From Collybia mongolica (taxonomy: Eukaryota > Basidiomycota > Agaricomycetes > Agaricales > Clitocybaceae), in contig JAAXNY010000005.1 in assembly GCA_013420905.1 (NCBI GenBank), forward strand, positions 4,578,501 through 4,642,500: 64,000 nt of DNA. The letters are read 5' to 3'. Below the pieces are notes generated by a model that made no database searches, was not told where the DNA came from, and saw nothing but the letters and a program-made list of their open reading frames with translations. A program made the position numbers and the translations under genes. The stretch's first letter is position 1, and the number at the start of each line of letters is the position of its first letter. Positions 1 through 12,100 of the stretch are shown here, piece after piece.

Positions 1-3000
1 CAAGTATTAGAACAAGAAAAAATAGGGATTGGGCACTCTTGACGCTGGCAGCACGATGTTCATGAATGAAAAGCTCTAAACGTCACAAAGATTTCATAAC
101 TCATCGAGGTCACGCAGCCAACACACACGTGACCTACCAGGTGAATCTGGAAAATGCTTTTTCAAGCTGTTCACCTCGTCATCACCACCACCACCACGAC
201 CCAACTTTTCGAACAAAACCGGGCAGAAGTCATCTCTGCTAACCATCTTGCTGTTGGGTGGGCTCGAACCATGGCGCCACTTACGACCGAATAAGCGCTG
301 GCGTTTGCTACGGGTTTGATCGTTGATTTATTGCACGGGGATCAAACACTCGTTCTCGTATAGAGGTCCCGGAAACTCAGCTATGTAAGCTTTTACCACC
401 TTATGTACCCGAAAGCCAGATCTGTGTCCACCGGTCCGATAGCTACCGTCATCCCATGATTCTCTGGAATGCGTCGAAAAAAGGGAGAACGGGCGGGAGG
501 CCGACACGCAATCCCATCGTCCTTGGCACTACACACGATGTGCTGAATATCACGCCGACCTGTTGCCATCTTTCGCTGATCAGCGCTATTGGTCTCCGTT
601 GACAGATCCTCAGGTCGTGGAACCACGCAGGCTTTCGGATGGGTGGTGACCAGGGGAATTGGGAAAAAGAACATGATCGACCCTTATTTTTCGGAATCTC
701 CAACAACCCACCATCGCCATTCTATATCTTACCAAAGTGTGTGTTACCTCCATTCTAGGCATTGCTTGTCTTCAGAATTACTCGAGGTTCTTCGTTGGCG
801 CGCATGGGAGATATGTTTCGCCAGTCAGAGACCCACTTTTTGGCCTATTGGTCCATTCAGCCTTACAGCATCGCGCCACTCTCCCAATAGGCTCCCGACC
901 GACTCAGCACACACGCTGTATGGGATTTCCACCCCGTTTCTATTTTCATGACTCGTTTTGTTTTCGGGAGTTTCATATGTTTTGGACGATTTCGACCAAC
1001 CTTTTGCTCATTAATTTAGCAAACCAATGCACCAGCGCGTTTTCTTTTCTTTTCAGGCACGTCTGCATTCTCTAGATCAAGTAAGGTATCATTGTTGTGT
1101 GGAAGCCGGATCGGCTCGCCATTCTACCGTGGTTTGGGAGATTGGGTTGCTGCTCACCCCATTTCTCTTAATGCGACGATCCACTCCACATCTTCAGGAC
1201 CCATCACTCGTCAGCATTATTGGTGGCTTCATTTGCACCCTTCCGGCCGATGAGATATCAAAATTATCGCTGCGCGGCATCATCTGGGTGACGAATGAGG
1301 GGTTAGGCTGGCTCATCTGACCTCGAGGACTTTCCCGATACAAGGATTTACGCGAGATCCACGGGCGCATGCTAATCTCATTTTCCCGGGATACGACGTC
1401 GAGATGGGAGCTACCAACCAGGCGGTCCGCTGACGTTACAGCCGCTCGTTACGGAGGACCACTCTTTCGAGGAGAACTAGAGGGCTGCCGCTCCGCGTAC
1501 GATGCCACTTTGTCTATGGTAACAAATTATGACTACTGCCGCCTCGGATATCAATGACTCACCAATGGTGTCCATCTTTTGGGAGGGGGGGTATTCGAAA
1601 CTACTGATCCCTTAGATTCAAACGAATGTTTAGCGAAGACACATACATAATGAATAGCGCTAACTCTGACTGTTGACGGCGCCTAAGGAAGTGGGTTCTT
1701 GGGTACGTGGATTTCAATACAAAAATGATGTTGTAATGCATTACGTTTAGAGGCTTTAGCCATTCAAACTCAAACACGAGATCTCGAAGGCGCGGCTCAA
1801 TCTCGGGCCGGTTGTGCTGATGAACACGGACTGATATCCAAGACCTCGACACCTCGAAAAGATGTCATGGACGCATTTGCGTCGCTTCGTCGCTACGAAG
1901 CGCAACTGTCATATCTGTGATCAAATAGTTGTTGAAGAATATCCATCTCAGGCACGAACGAGGTTGGGGCACTGGAAGTCGTTATTTGGACTCGCGAGAG
2001 AGTTTTCTTGAACGGATCATCGCTTTTAGGAACTTATCCTCCGTTTGGGAACTTTGCTGGTGCCTGTCCATGTGGAACGCTTGCATAACGACAAACTCAA
2101 AAGGTGGTCCGCCGCGATATGCGTTAGGGTTCTGAGGGAGGTTTATTCTGTACCCATACATATATTGACATCAGTGCATCAGTCGGTATCTTGACATATC
2201 TTTGACATGATCAGCGCGCACTCTGAAATACCTTTGCGCCTTTCGCTCTGGTTGTTCAATGTGCAGGGTTACCTCTGTTTTGTTGGGTTCCCGGAGCCAA
2301 TTTGATTTTCCTAATGCCGGCAGATCATTGCCGATGGGGCTCCTCAGTATTGTGTGCTTGGCTTAGTATTAGTACAGGGCAAGCTCCCGCCTCTCTTGCT
2401 GCAGCGCCCATACACGGGGGGGTGCCTTTTTTGTGTATTGTATTGCTCATCACGAACCGTTCGCAGGGAATGAATGATAACGTTGGGAACCACAAGTGTC
2501 CTGTGTTTAATCGGTTCAGAGCGAATCAGGTGCTTCTTCACAGCCGGGCCGGTCCCACTGGAAGCCGAATCGAACCTGTCACGACAAGTGGTACTTTGCG
2601 ACCCTCATATTGGTTTCTACTAGCTGAAACGAAAGCAACTCCTGGAGATGAAATGTCAATGAGCTGTGCGTGTCGTGGCACTTGGCATAATCTTATGAAT
2701 CCTTTATTTTTATTTTGTTTTGGATGGGTAGGCATTTTTATTGAAGGATGGGGGTGGGCGGGGATGAGCCACATCTGTACGCTAATCCCCCTGAACGGGG
2801 GTCGGGTGATCTGATGGGAGTGGTGCTTCTTCTTTGGTTTTCTGTTGTTGTTGTTGAAATTATCCGAGACCGACGGCGAAAACGGAAAGGAATTGGTTTT
2901 GTTTACGTCACAAGAGAGGAATTGAGCCGGCTGGGAACTCGAAAAAGAATCGGCCCGATTTGAAAGATTTGGTTCATCTCCGGCATCAATCTGTGGCAAA

Positions 3001-3375
3001 AAAAAAAAGGCTTGTGTGTGTGGACCGGTTTTATTGAGAATGTTGTTGACAGGTCTGCCCTCATAAGAAAGGCTTATAACGCCCATGTTTACTTGAAACA
3101 AATCGATTTCGAACCAAATAATGACGCTTTCGCATTCTACTCGGTTATACCCCTTCGAGCGATCCGGATCGCAATCTGGTCAAGGGTGGATGTGAACGAT
3201 GTTTGCCGATCTTTACATGAATGCCAGATGCATTTTTTGGAGATAAGCGACCAACAACACAGGTTTTTGTGCCGGAGTTCTCTCGTGAGGGATTATTCTG
3301 TTCTAGTACAAAGAGCGACCTTAATTCTCTTAAACATCCCATCATCTTCGGCTCCCATACATACACCGCTCTTAA
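1..3375. other. Upstream flank without a supportable gene
   Basis: Six-frame reading gives only short open frames with no recognisable domain and no convincing exon chain. The last few hundred bases before 3376 presumably hold the promoter and leader of the GATA gene, but I see no certain TATA box. A T-rich, intron-like composition occurs around 2700-3000. Nothing else can be supported. Confidence 0.5.
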
Positions 3376-4604
3376 ATGGCTCACCAGAACCTTCTCTTCG
3401 ACTCTTACGTCGATATCGACCGAGCACACTCGTCTCATTACGCGCTAAACAACATCATACCCTACGACGCGTACCCCACCCCTGGCCCTCAGTACTCAAC
3501 TCTGTCGGCCACTTCAATGAACGGTACTTGGGACTACCCTAGTGAGCACTCACATTTAAGCGCGCCCCCCTATATCCTCACTGACGTTGCCAAACGCCAG
3601 CTCCTCCGAACGCGCCTGGTACTGTGCACCACCGTGCGCGACCTGCCACTGCCAATTACTATCATCAACCCACTCCGATATCCGACCCATCACACATCCG
3701 AGAAGCCTATCGCTCCTATCCCTCGCCTCCCTACACACCAAACGAACAACTGCACAGGCCGACACCAAACTACGCCAATGCACACAGTCGCGTCCCCAAG
3801 AACCCAAGGATCCGTACCGACGAAGACATCGTCCATTCCATGCTCACGCCCATCTCTGCCGAAATGCCACGTAGCATTAATCCGATCGCACCCACTGCCG
3901 GGGGCGCTCCCTCCATCGAGCGGGTCAGCTGGGAGCGGTCTGGCCCACAGGGAAGCCTCGCTAACGGCATGCACGGCGTCGGTATGGGCTCCGAGCAGTT
4001 CCAGTGGTCCCCCCAATCCGACAGCCAGTTCCTGAACTTTGACACGGGGTCGTGGAGCGATTCCTTGACATCACCATCTGACGCATCAGCCTTCATCGCG
4101 TCGCAAGGCTTTGCTTTCCCACCTGAATTGTCACCTGTGCCGTCCCCCCCACACCGTTCCCCGGCTCCCATGGGCCGTCAGGTGTCCCCGGCATCTAGCA
4201 GCTCGTCCCGCAGGGGAAGTATTGATGGCTCTTCGGGCGGGAAAACATGCTCTCACTGTCATGCCACTTCAACTCCCCTCTGGCGGCGTGAGCCGACGAC
4301 CCTTAAACCGCTTTGCAACGCATGTGGCCTGTACCTTCAGCAGAGGAACAAGCATCGCCCGCAGGAACTCATCGATGCAGACGCAGCTGATGATTCCTCT
4401 GAAAACTCTGACGGAGAGGCAGGCGGTCCCGAGTGCAGCCACTGCCGCACTCACCACACGTCAGTCTGGCGGCGGAGCAAAACTGGCGCGCAACTCTGCA
4501 ACGCCTGCGGTGTCTACTCGCGGCTCCGCGGTAGGGACAGGCCGCTCTCCCTCAAACGCAACAAGATCAAGCCTCGTTCAAAACACACCCCGCGAGCTGA
4601 GTAG
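3376..4604 (+). CDS. Two-finger GATA-type zinc-finger transcription factor
   Basis: Two exons, 3376-3541 and 3601-4604, encode 389 residues. The 59-nt intron starts GTGAGC, has CTGAC as branch site and ends CAG; joining gives one continuous frame. The N-terminal 270 residues are low-complexity (Ser, Pro, His, Gln). Finger 1 has C272, C275, C294 and C297 (C-X2-C-X18-C-X2-C, with TPLWRR and LCNACG). Finger 2 has C334, C337, C355 and C358 (C-X2-C-X17-C-X2-C, with SVWRR and LCNACGVY). A basic tail (RNKIKPRSK) ends the protein. GATA factors bind (A/T)GATA(A/G) promoter sites in the nucleus; fungal ones regulate nitrogen, iron, light or development. The two fingers have different loop lengths and lie 37 residues apart, without the cysteine-rich spacer of iron repressors of the SreA/Urbs1 type, so the regulon cannot be assigned. 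ATG 3376 is the first methionine of the exon 1 frame in this stretch. Confidence 0.9.
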
Positions 4605-5349
4605 TCGAATGTATCAAACATTTACTCTAAATTATTATGGTAGATACACATAAATTTTTCTCACTTATGATGTTTCTGTGTTGTATGTTCTTGGACAATA
4701 CGGTTAATCATGGGATCCGTTTTTTACATCGTACATGGAGCTAATTATTTTTCTTCGGAGATTATGTGGGATAAAAAGTTGCATAGTCTAATATATATAT
4801 ATACGTCTCTCATCATGGAATGAAAGTGGGTCATACTCCGAAAGATCGTTGCCGCCTGATTGCCTTCAATCCCTCCCGTTTGCAGCAAGTGGACGAAGGG
4901 CTCGGTGCCGTATTTGGTCTACCGTTAGGCTTGAGCTTTTTTCGTGGGAGGCTACCAGGGCATGTGAGAGTGTTTTCAGTATATTCGATCATTTCCGAAA
5001 CACCACGGCGATGATCCCATGGGGCTCCCGCGAACATACAACGATCTTCGCGATTCTCCACAAAGGTACGCGACGAAGAGTTCGATAAATCCGCGAGATG
5101 CGACGATCCCGACCACTGCTCGGTAGCCGGCCTCGACGTTCCTGGAACATCTTTTCCTTTGGTGTCTTTCGCTTGGTCCGACACCTTCCGTAGTGCGCCT
5201 GTTCTCGAGGCGACTGGGGTTCGATGGCATTCTCGACGCGGTTCCGACCTCGGAAAGGTACGCGATTCATTCGAGGCAGAGCGATTTGATGCGTCCGCAC
5301 GCAGGCTGACTAGAAAATGGTTGTGAAGGTGAGTAATGCGTCCAATGGG
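4605..5349. other. Intergenic region
   Basis: This is the AT-rich 3' flank of the GATA gene, with a short TA repeat near 4791-4803, followed by about 500 bases before the 3' end of the next gene, which lies on the minus strand. Open frames here, on either strand, are short and have no recognisable motif. They may include 3' untranslated sequence of the neighbouring gene. Confidence 0.4.
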
Positions 5350-7035
5350 CTATGGAAAATCTATCACATGGAGCACTGGCGTTCGCGATGGATGCTGATG
5401 CTCCGCTGTTAGGACCTTTGAGGCAGAGAAAAGCCGAGCCTGAACGGGAATGAAGATGAGAATGGCAATGTGCGCCCGGGAACACGAACATAAGGACGCA
5501 CCATTCGAGTTTACGACATTAAATCGGTTCGATATTCGCGATATCAGAGCTTCATCATCTGGGAAACACGGTTCGTCCTGTCGGACGTTTGGATAAGAAG
5601 CTCCCCGAGCGAGGATCGCTGGACCTACATCTCGTATAACCGAACACCATTCGTCATCGTGGATGACGGCCGCCGTAGCATGAGGCGCCTGCTCTATCAG
5701 GTAAGTGAATTTTTATGATATCTCTAAGCTATCGCTCACGGTGCTTAACAGGTAATGATTTATTGCATTTGATGGATGGTATGGCTTCGAGGGGGAGCCA
5801 AAAGCGGCTTAGTGGGTCGTCTAACTTGCTTTGAGGATTCGACTCACTTGCGAAACGCCGGGATATTGTTCCAGCATTACTTCATCATCATCATCATCAT
5901 CCTCATCAGGATATTCCGGGGAGTCTATCGCCTTTGATCCCCCGGACTGTGCGTTATCATTGTAAGCGTTTGGCAGACTGCCGGAGAATGTATACGGGGA
6001 CTTTGGAGTAGGCAGAAATATATTTTTAGGATTTGTGTTTAAGATGGAGTCCACATCAACTTTAGTCGAAATACCGAGCATCGACGATACAGAGTTCATG
6101 CGCAGCATGATGCGATATCCACGAAGAAAGACGGATTGATTCTGTCCGCTCGGAGCGTCAAGGTGGAATACCTCATCATCTCGTAAAATAGAAGCTCGGT
6201 GGCGGGACAGTACGTCACAAGAATCGATAGACGACTGAGGCCCCGTCCGAAAGACGGCGGGGCTAGACGTTTCCCAAACATAAGAGTATGATACTCCGGC
6301 TGCTCCGAGGCACGCAACATCCAACTTCAACGAAGCCCGAGAATCGGACGACGCATCTGAAAATGAACCGACCATCCACGACCGGCTTTTGTCGCAGCCG
6401 GTGACGAGGTAGAGCGCTCCGTTAGGGACGCCTCGATGGAGTGTGATATTAGCGTATTTGTACCAGTTTTTGGCACCACGAAGAGCGGCATCTCTAAAAA
6501 TTTCAGCGGGAGATGTTAATCGCGATGCCCCCTGCGGTAAGTGAAGTATTGCGCCCTCAGATGAATTCCAAGTGAATTGGGCGCCTGTCCCTAATTCAAC
6601 GCCACCGGTTCTATGGTCAAACGTCTGGGTTCAATAACTATAGTGTGATTTTGACCGGCAAGAGTAACTCAACAATATGCCTGGAGTTTCCAATTCACAG
6701 TTGACACTTCGTTTTTTTGCGGAGGCGCTTGTTACAGTGCTATTTGATTGATGGTAATTCGCAATATGGATAATATCTTCCTCCGGTACCATGACCTGCT
6801 CGAAACCTTCTGGTAAGCCACGAGAATTGATGGGATCTGTCCGTGCTGCTCGAAGGTTGAATAGAGTTTCGAAAGCACCGTCAGGTGTAACATAGCCCAC
6901 GTCGCCAATCCTGACACCCTTTGTTCGGTACGTTACAGAGTTCCCATAAGGCTCGGGAACCCACAGCGGATAGCCATGGCGTTTGAGCAGAAGTTGCTTC
7001 GCATAGACTTGTGCGTCGGGGAGGCAGGTTACCAT
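5350..7035 (-). CDS. Agaricomycete-type conserved protein of unknown function (LVTGCDK family)
   Basis: Four exons read on the minus strand: 7035-6674, 6610-5848, 5784-5740 and 5688-5350. They give 502 residues. Introns are 63, 63 and 51 nt, and the frame stays open through all junctions. The first intron (donor GTTGAG, acceptor CATAG) is the least certain; without it the two halves share a frame but are separated by a TGA. The order of recognisable blocks matches a protein type I know only as recurrent hypothetical proteins of Agaricomycetes: HGYPLWVPEP near the N-terminus, RIGDVGYVTPDGAF, an aromatic block with NWYKYAN, then NGALYLVTGCDKSRSW, VFLRGYRIMLR, an acidic run with six Asp, YHPSNAINHYLL, and AVIHDDEWCSV followed by PDDEALISRI. 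No enzymatic motif, signal peptide or membrane segment is visible. Start ATG 7035 precedes the first conserved block directly. Function is unknown; the gene looks intact rather than decayed. Confidence 0.75.
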
Positions 7036-7177
7036 TGAGCTGCAGGGGTGATTTCACGTCCAATTTCACGTCCAACGCTGTTAATATATGGGTTCATTGA
7101 CACGGATCTTTTTTAGGAGAGAAACACGAGGGCGGTGCGCGCAGTAGGCAAGCTTCTTTTGATAAGGCAGGGCAGAC

Positions 7178-7814
7178 TCACAGACGCGCCTTTGTCAACT
7201 TATTCGGTGTTAGACTGCTCGCATAGTCCAGCTGTACGGGGAAGGGATGGTCTGCGAGGTGAACAGCATGCTTGAAGAGTGTGTCCAAGGTCCGGTGTGT
7301 GAGTCTGTATTTCTGACGATTCAACACGACCCTTTCTATATACTTGATGGGGCTATCATGGTTCGGTTGATTGCGTTGAAAGGCGATTTGGAAGTAGAAG
7401 CACCCCGGAGGCAGTACTAGTCTTCTTTCCGCTAAGCTTGGGGGAAATTTACTTATGGTCGTCAACGTTTTTGTATACGCCCCAAAGCGCTGACGTTATT
7501 GTCGGAAATGAGAGATACAGTTCTGATATCAGAGAAAGAGCCATGGGATTGTCATGTGAGCCGAGTTCGCGAGGATTCTGGGGGTTTCTTGGCATGGGCT
7601 GAGGGCGAATATGAGACGGAAGATAAGCCATAACATTAAAGTTGATGAAGGATAGGGGCAGTCCGTTTTCCGGGGTTTGCAAGGTTTGGATATTTGGCTT
7701 TGTTATCTTCAAGTCCTGATTGATGATCACGCGACTGGCCACACTCTGGTCCGCTTCCTCATTCCTTTCATTCGCGGGTTCATAGAGTCGACATTTTGAC
7801 TTTCCAATAGTCAT
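7178..7814 (-). pseudogene. Unknown gene remnant with a probable one-base frameshift
   Basis: Two overlapping minus-strand frames, 7814-7449 and 7465-7178, read as parts of one protein. The first ends in LWGVYKNVDDHK and the second begins at the same place with KFPPSLAERR. The first contains MPRNPQNPRELGSHDNPMAL and the second contains LPPGCFYFQ and YIERVVLNRQKYR; both look like real coding sequence. The frames differ by one nucleotide at about 7455, and no intron with usable borders fits there. I do not recognise the family and see no domain. It lies head-to-tail upstream of the LVTGCDK gene. It could be a decayed copy of a lineage-expanded family, or a gene with an uncalled splice. Confidence 0.35.
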
Positions 7815-8189
7815 AGAGAAACAAGTCTATGGCCGGGTGGCCGCTATTGTCCTTGTCATCGTCGACCGTTGCACTCGAAGTCCGGCAGTACTGGAACGCA
7901 GCATTTTAACAACAGAACGTGTGCGAAAAGCCGATGCGGATTTGGCAGAACTATTTGACGAGGATGCCGTCCTACTGCCGGCGCTTACTCCTAGAAATAT
8001 CCGCGAATTTCGAAAGCTGGCGAGCATTTCCCGCAGCGCTTATTTGTCGATCTAATCGTCTCATTAACGCTGTTTTCTCATTGCTGAACATAGTATTGGA
8101 AGAAGGAAACACAAAATTTTTCGCGATTGTGTACAGTATTTGCTTGTATGTTGATATGATGCGCCATGCATATTTTTTATTCACCAGGA

Positions 8190-9100
8190 AATTCTAGGTT
8201 GAGAGGCCGGCTCATGATATCTGTCCTTTCGATGCTCCAGAACGAAAATCACCAACATCGATTCGAACGGATCGGTGGCCAAGGCCATCAAGTCTCACTT
8301 TCTAGTGACCCAACGTGTAAGATTATATACCCACTACTGGATGGAAACTGTCAGTGAAAAGTTCTTTGATAGCATCATTTCAAGTACTAACTGTCATGAT
8401 TCAAACAAGCGTCGGACATTTCCCGACAAATGTTCCGCACACGCTCTAGAGCAATGTCCATCCGCGGCATCAGAATCTGGGGCTCGAAGCAGCCAAGCAC
8501 ATCTACAAGCTGTCGATCTAATGTTGTCACGTTCCTGGTGGCTTTACCCCAGAGGGCGGATGGTTCAGTGTCCCGGAAACCCTTCGGCATGCAAAAGGCG
8601 CACGGTAGTCAAAAACGTCAAGGCGCTTAAGCAGATCTTTCATTGAGGCCTCGACTTCGTATGCTACCTTCGTGTGATGGAAAATATTTCTATGACTCGT
8701 GAACAAGTATTCCGGATATTCTACATGGATCTGATATGGACAGATCTTCGTCGGGAACTTTTGACTATGTCATCCATGGTAACGCTCCTTCTATTCTCTT
8801 CTTTCTATTTTTAAAGAAGAATACTTTCACGTAGCATCTCTCACTGGGTCCTGGGACATCTGAATGGCGTAAGCATTGACAAACTAACGACCACTTACTC
8901 CACGCCGTATTATTAGTCTCAGGATGATTGGAGGTCCATACTAACATTCACGCACTGCTCATGCGAAAAGACGGAGAAAATAATTGGCTTTGACAGCATA
9001 GCTCGGCAAGCAGGTCGTATTTATCCTTCTGCGATTTTCTCGGATGGTGGTCGAGAGCAACCGGCTAACCGCCAATGTCCCTTTCGCTACTCAGTGCCGT
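8190..9100. repeat. Diverged duplicate block, copy 1
   Basis: This block is visibly homologous to 13990-14950. The best segment around 8278-8365 has CAAGGCCATCAAGTCTC against CAAGGTCATCAAGTCTC, followed in both by ACCCCAACG-like sequence, a GGAT(G)GAAACTGTCAGTGAA match, and GCGTCGGA. Later matches include GATCTAATGTTGTCAC against GATCTAATGTCGTCAC. A short shared minus-strand reading (NVTTLDR) is present in both. Similarity fades after about 8650 and reappears near 8985-9075. No complete gene is seen in it. Confidence 0.6.
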
Positions 9101-12100
9101 AATATCGGACGTCCGTAAGTGATCTGGCTGAAGAGATGTGAAGGCCAGAGATCCGTCATGCTGTAATGTCGAGAGTCAGCAGCCGTACTTAGTGCGGTCA
9201 CCTGGCACGGTTTCCCCCTCGGGGTCGGATATAAGGTCAGGACTCACAGGACAATTATATTAATCCACTCTCATGGGTATTTTCTGTATCGTGAGTGTCC
9301 TTTGCATGGGGACCACTCATCAAGCTTCTTAATCCGTATCGGCACCTAGAATGCCTCCGCCCCGGACGAATACTGAGTGCCGTCCGATGTGCATACGGAA
9401 TCTCCAGTACCAGAGCTTTTTGGCCCCAGTGAAACACCTAAAGAACCCGCATTAATATTGGCTACTTCGATTGCGGCTGAGCGCTTCTCGACAGCACCAA
9501 TGTGGATCACGTATAACAAACTAGTGGGTGAACTGAGTAGGTATGAATAAAATATTATCGAGACGAAATCACAAGGGACGCGGTGGCAGCGTGAATATTA
9601 GGCATAAGGATGAACAAATGTAAATCAAAAAAAAACAAGTGTAATGTCGTTTTCAATAACTATTTCGTTTAAACTTTTGAAGTTAGTTGTGCAGAAACTC
9701 CTAGAGACGATATTGCTTCAAAAACTCAACCGTGGAGCTGTCAGCTCGTGGTGGGTATTTTGCATGCCCCATCTTTTGGGTATCTGGTCGGCCCACTTGG
9801 ATAAATTGCTGGAGCTGGGCCTCCTCCGAGAGTGCTGCTCTCCTGTCGATTCCTAGTCTGGCCTTACTTCTGTTGCAAGGCCAGTGGGAGAACACTGCCA
9901 TCGGATGCGTAATCTAGATGACATACCGGTTCGTTGAAATCGACGAATGTACGTCGAGAAATATGGAGACTTTCGTTATGTGGGTTGGGACGTGAACACA
10001 GCATCGGGTAGGTTTGCCCCTACTTTGACGCACGCATGCCAACTGTGCTTTTCCGATAGTATTCTGCTGCATGAATAGGTATAACTCCACGGGTGCTTGC
10101 TCCGGTCACAGTTAGAAATGAAAGGACTTTGTTATGTAAGGTTGGTCAATTGGTTGAACGCGATATGACACCTATTTTGTTAGGCTTATCCTCCTTTGAC
10201 TACACATACCGACTACTTTTTCTCGACAATTTCCTACTGGATACGAGAAGGTGTTCTGGTGTTTCTGCTCTGATCACAATCAATGGACTTTGAATTGCTT
10301 TCGCGTAACGACCTTCATGTGGAGCTGTTAGTGATTTCAAACACTGGTGACTGACGTCTCGCGTCTCTAGTTGGACTTCTTTGAGTACCTGGTGAGTCTT
10401 AACGGAAGTAGCTTGGATAATATACGCGCAGTTGAGAGCCGTACTGTTCCTCTCGATGTCTGTTTTAATCAGCCACTTGGCGGAGGCCTGGAAGACAAAA
10501 TGTATAGTTCAGTGACCCTTATGCCGAGTCACTGTGCTATATAATATGTAAGGGCATATTGGTGGCCAGGCACTTCTTGGACTTTGTTTGAATTAAGCAT
10601 GGGAATGAGTATGCGCGGTCGGACGAACATGGGACGACAAAATGAGGGTAGTTCTTGATTGCACCCTTGACAGTCCTTGGAGCTTTATATCCACCTGTAC
10701 CCGTAGAAAATCGAGCTATCAGTGACTTCGAAAATTCGTAAGTGGTCTGCCAAACATTCGCGTACAATCCATGGACTCATAGGAAAAAACTGGTTGGCCT
10801 CAGTATGTCAAAATAATCGGGATGCGGTGCAATTGGAGACGTCCTCGAGATTTACTCCTCCAGATCCCCGGGTCTGGACTGCCTTACTAGATGATATCGA
10901 AAGCGAAAATGCCTGCTGCATGTATCGTGTAACGGACTCCAAGGATAGCGAAACGTACGATTTCTCCGATATGGGTTCAGCCGGCCATCATGATAATGGG
11001 ACCTCCACACTTATATGAAGAAATCGGGAGACTCAGGGAATACGAGGACCCCTGGATCGTATATTTGGTCAAAATGATACGGCATCCATGCCCAGGAACC
11101 TGTGTTGAGTTATTATATCCTACGAAGTAGGCATGCTGATCATATTGTCCTCCAGACGGGACCCTGATCCAAAAAACTCTAGTATATGTACCTGCACGAA
11201 TGGTGAGTAAACTAATTTGATTGGCAAACGACAGCACCATAACGCAGGCATAATGCAACTACTTGTTTCGGCATAGCGGGTCCACCCCTGAAACTGCTCC
11301 AGTTATATGAAGATTTTTTTCAGGTGGTTTCATCGCCTTGTTAAGATCTGCCTTCACAGCTCTTTTAGGGTTGTAACGTGGCGGCGAGAGCGGAACCATA
11401 ATAAATACCTCATCCATAGCGTCCAGACGACGTCCTTGCACTCTCTGTTACTTTGGGGAGACGTAGTCTTCGCGCTAACCAAAGTTGTATTCGATCATGT
11501 CTTATTCAGGTCCAATGGATTATAGGCGGCCACTATTGTAGCAGATAATAAATGGTGTGATAGGATGGGACCATTGAGGGGTGATGGTGAGCGACTTGCC
11601 TATTGTTCGGTTGTAATACTGGTTTCGTCGCAACCTAACAGTCGGACATCTGTCAGCCTAGGATCGAGCCTATTCCAACATGTACTAATAGTCAAGTGAA
11701 TCATGGATTGAGTCCCAGTCAAATCCTTTCCTGTCAATCTAAATGCTGAAAAGACAAGACAAAAGATTGAAAAAAAGTGTCCAAAAAGTATAAGAGCACA
11801 AAGCTCAAGTAAAATTATCAAAAGCAGATATGCAGAAGACAAACTCAAGAAAGCCCAAGCCCAAGTACATGTAGTTTCCCTGATGAGGGCGTGTCGTTGG
11901 TGAACAGAACAACACTATTTGATATGGTACGCACAGCGCCAATTCAGTGGGTCCCACCACAGGACGAATCTTCGATGCGGCAAACTGGGTGCTCGAGTTT
12001 TAGGTATAAAGAAACTCAAAAGGTATCGTAAGCAGTCGAAAAAAAGAGCGAATGTACATGGTAGAACTCACCTAGTTCAGGACACCGCCAAAGATGTAGT

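Noticed and set aside
245..330. Possible minus-strand tRNA: GGTTCGAGCCC B-box match
   Set aside because: Acceptor and T stems do not pair and no A box lies at the right distance.
2302..2814. Open frame of 170 codons upstream of the GATA gene
   Set aside because: Composition is not protein-like, there is no domain, and the opposite strand is equally open; probably chance.
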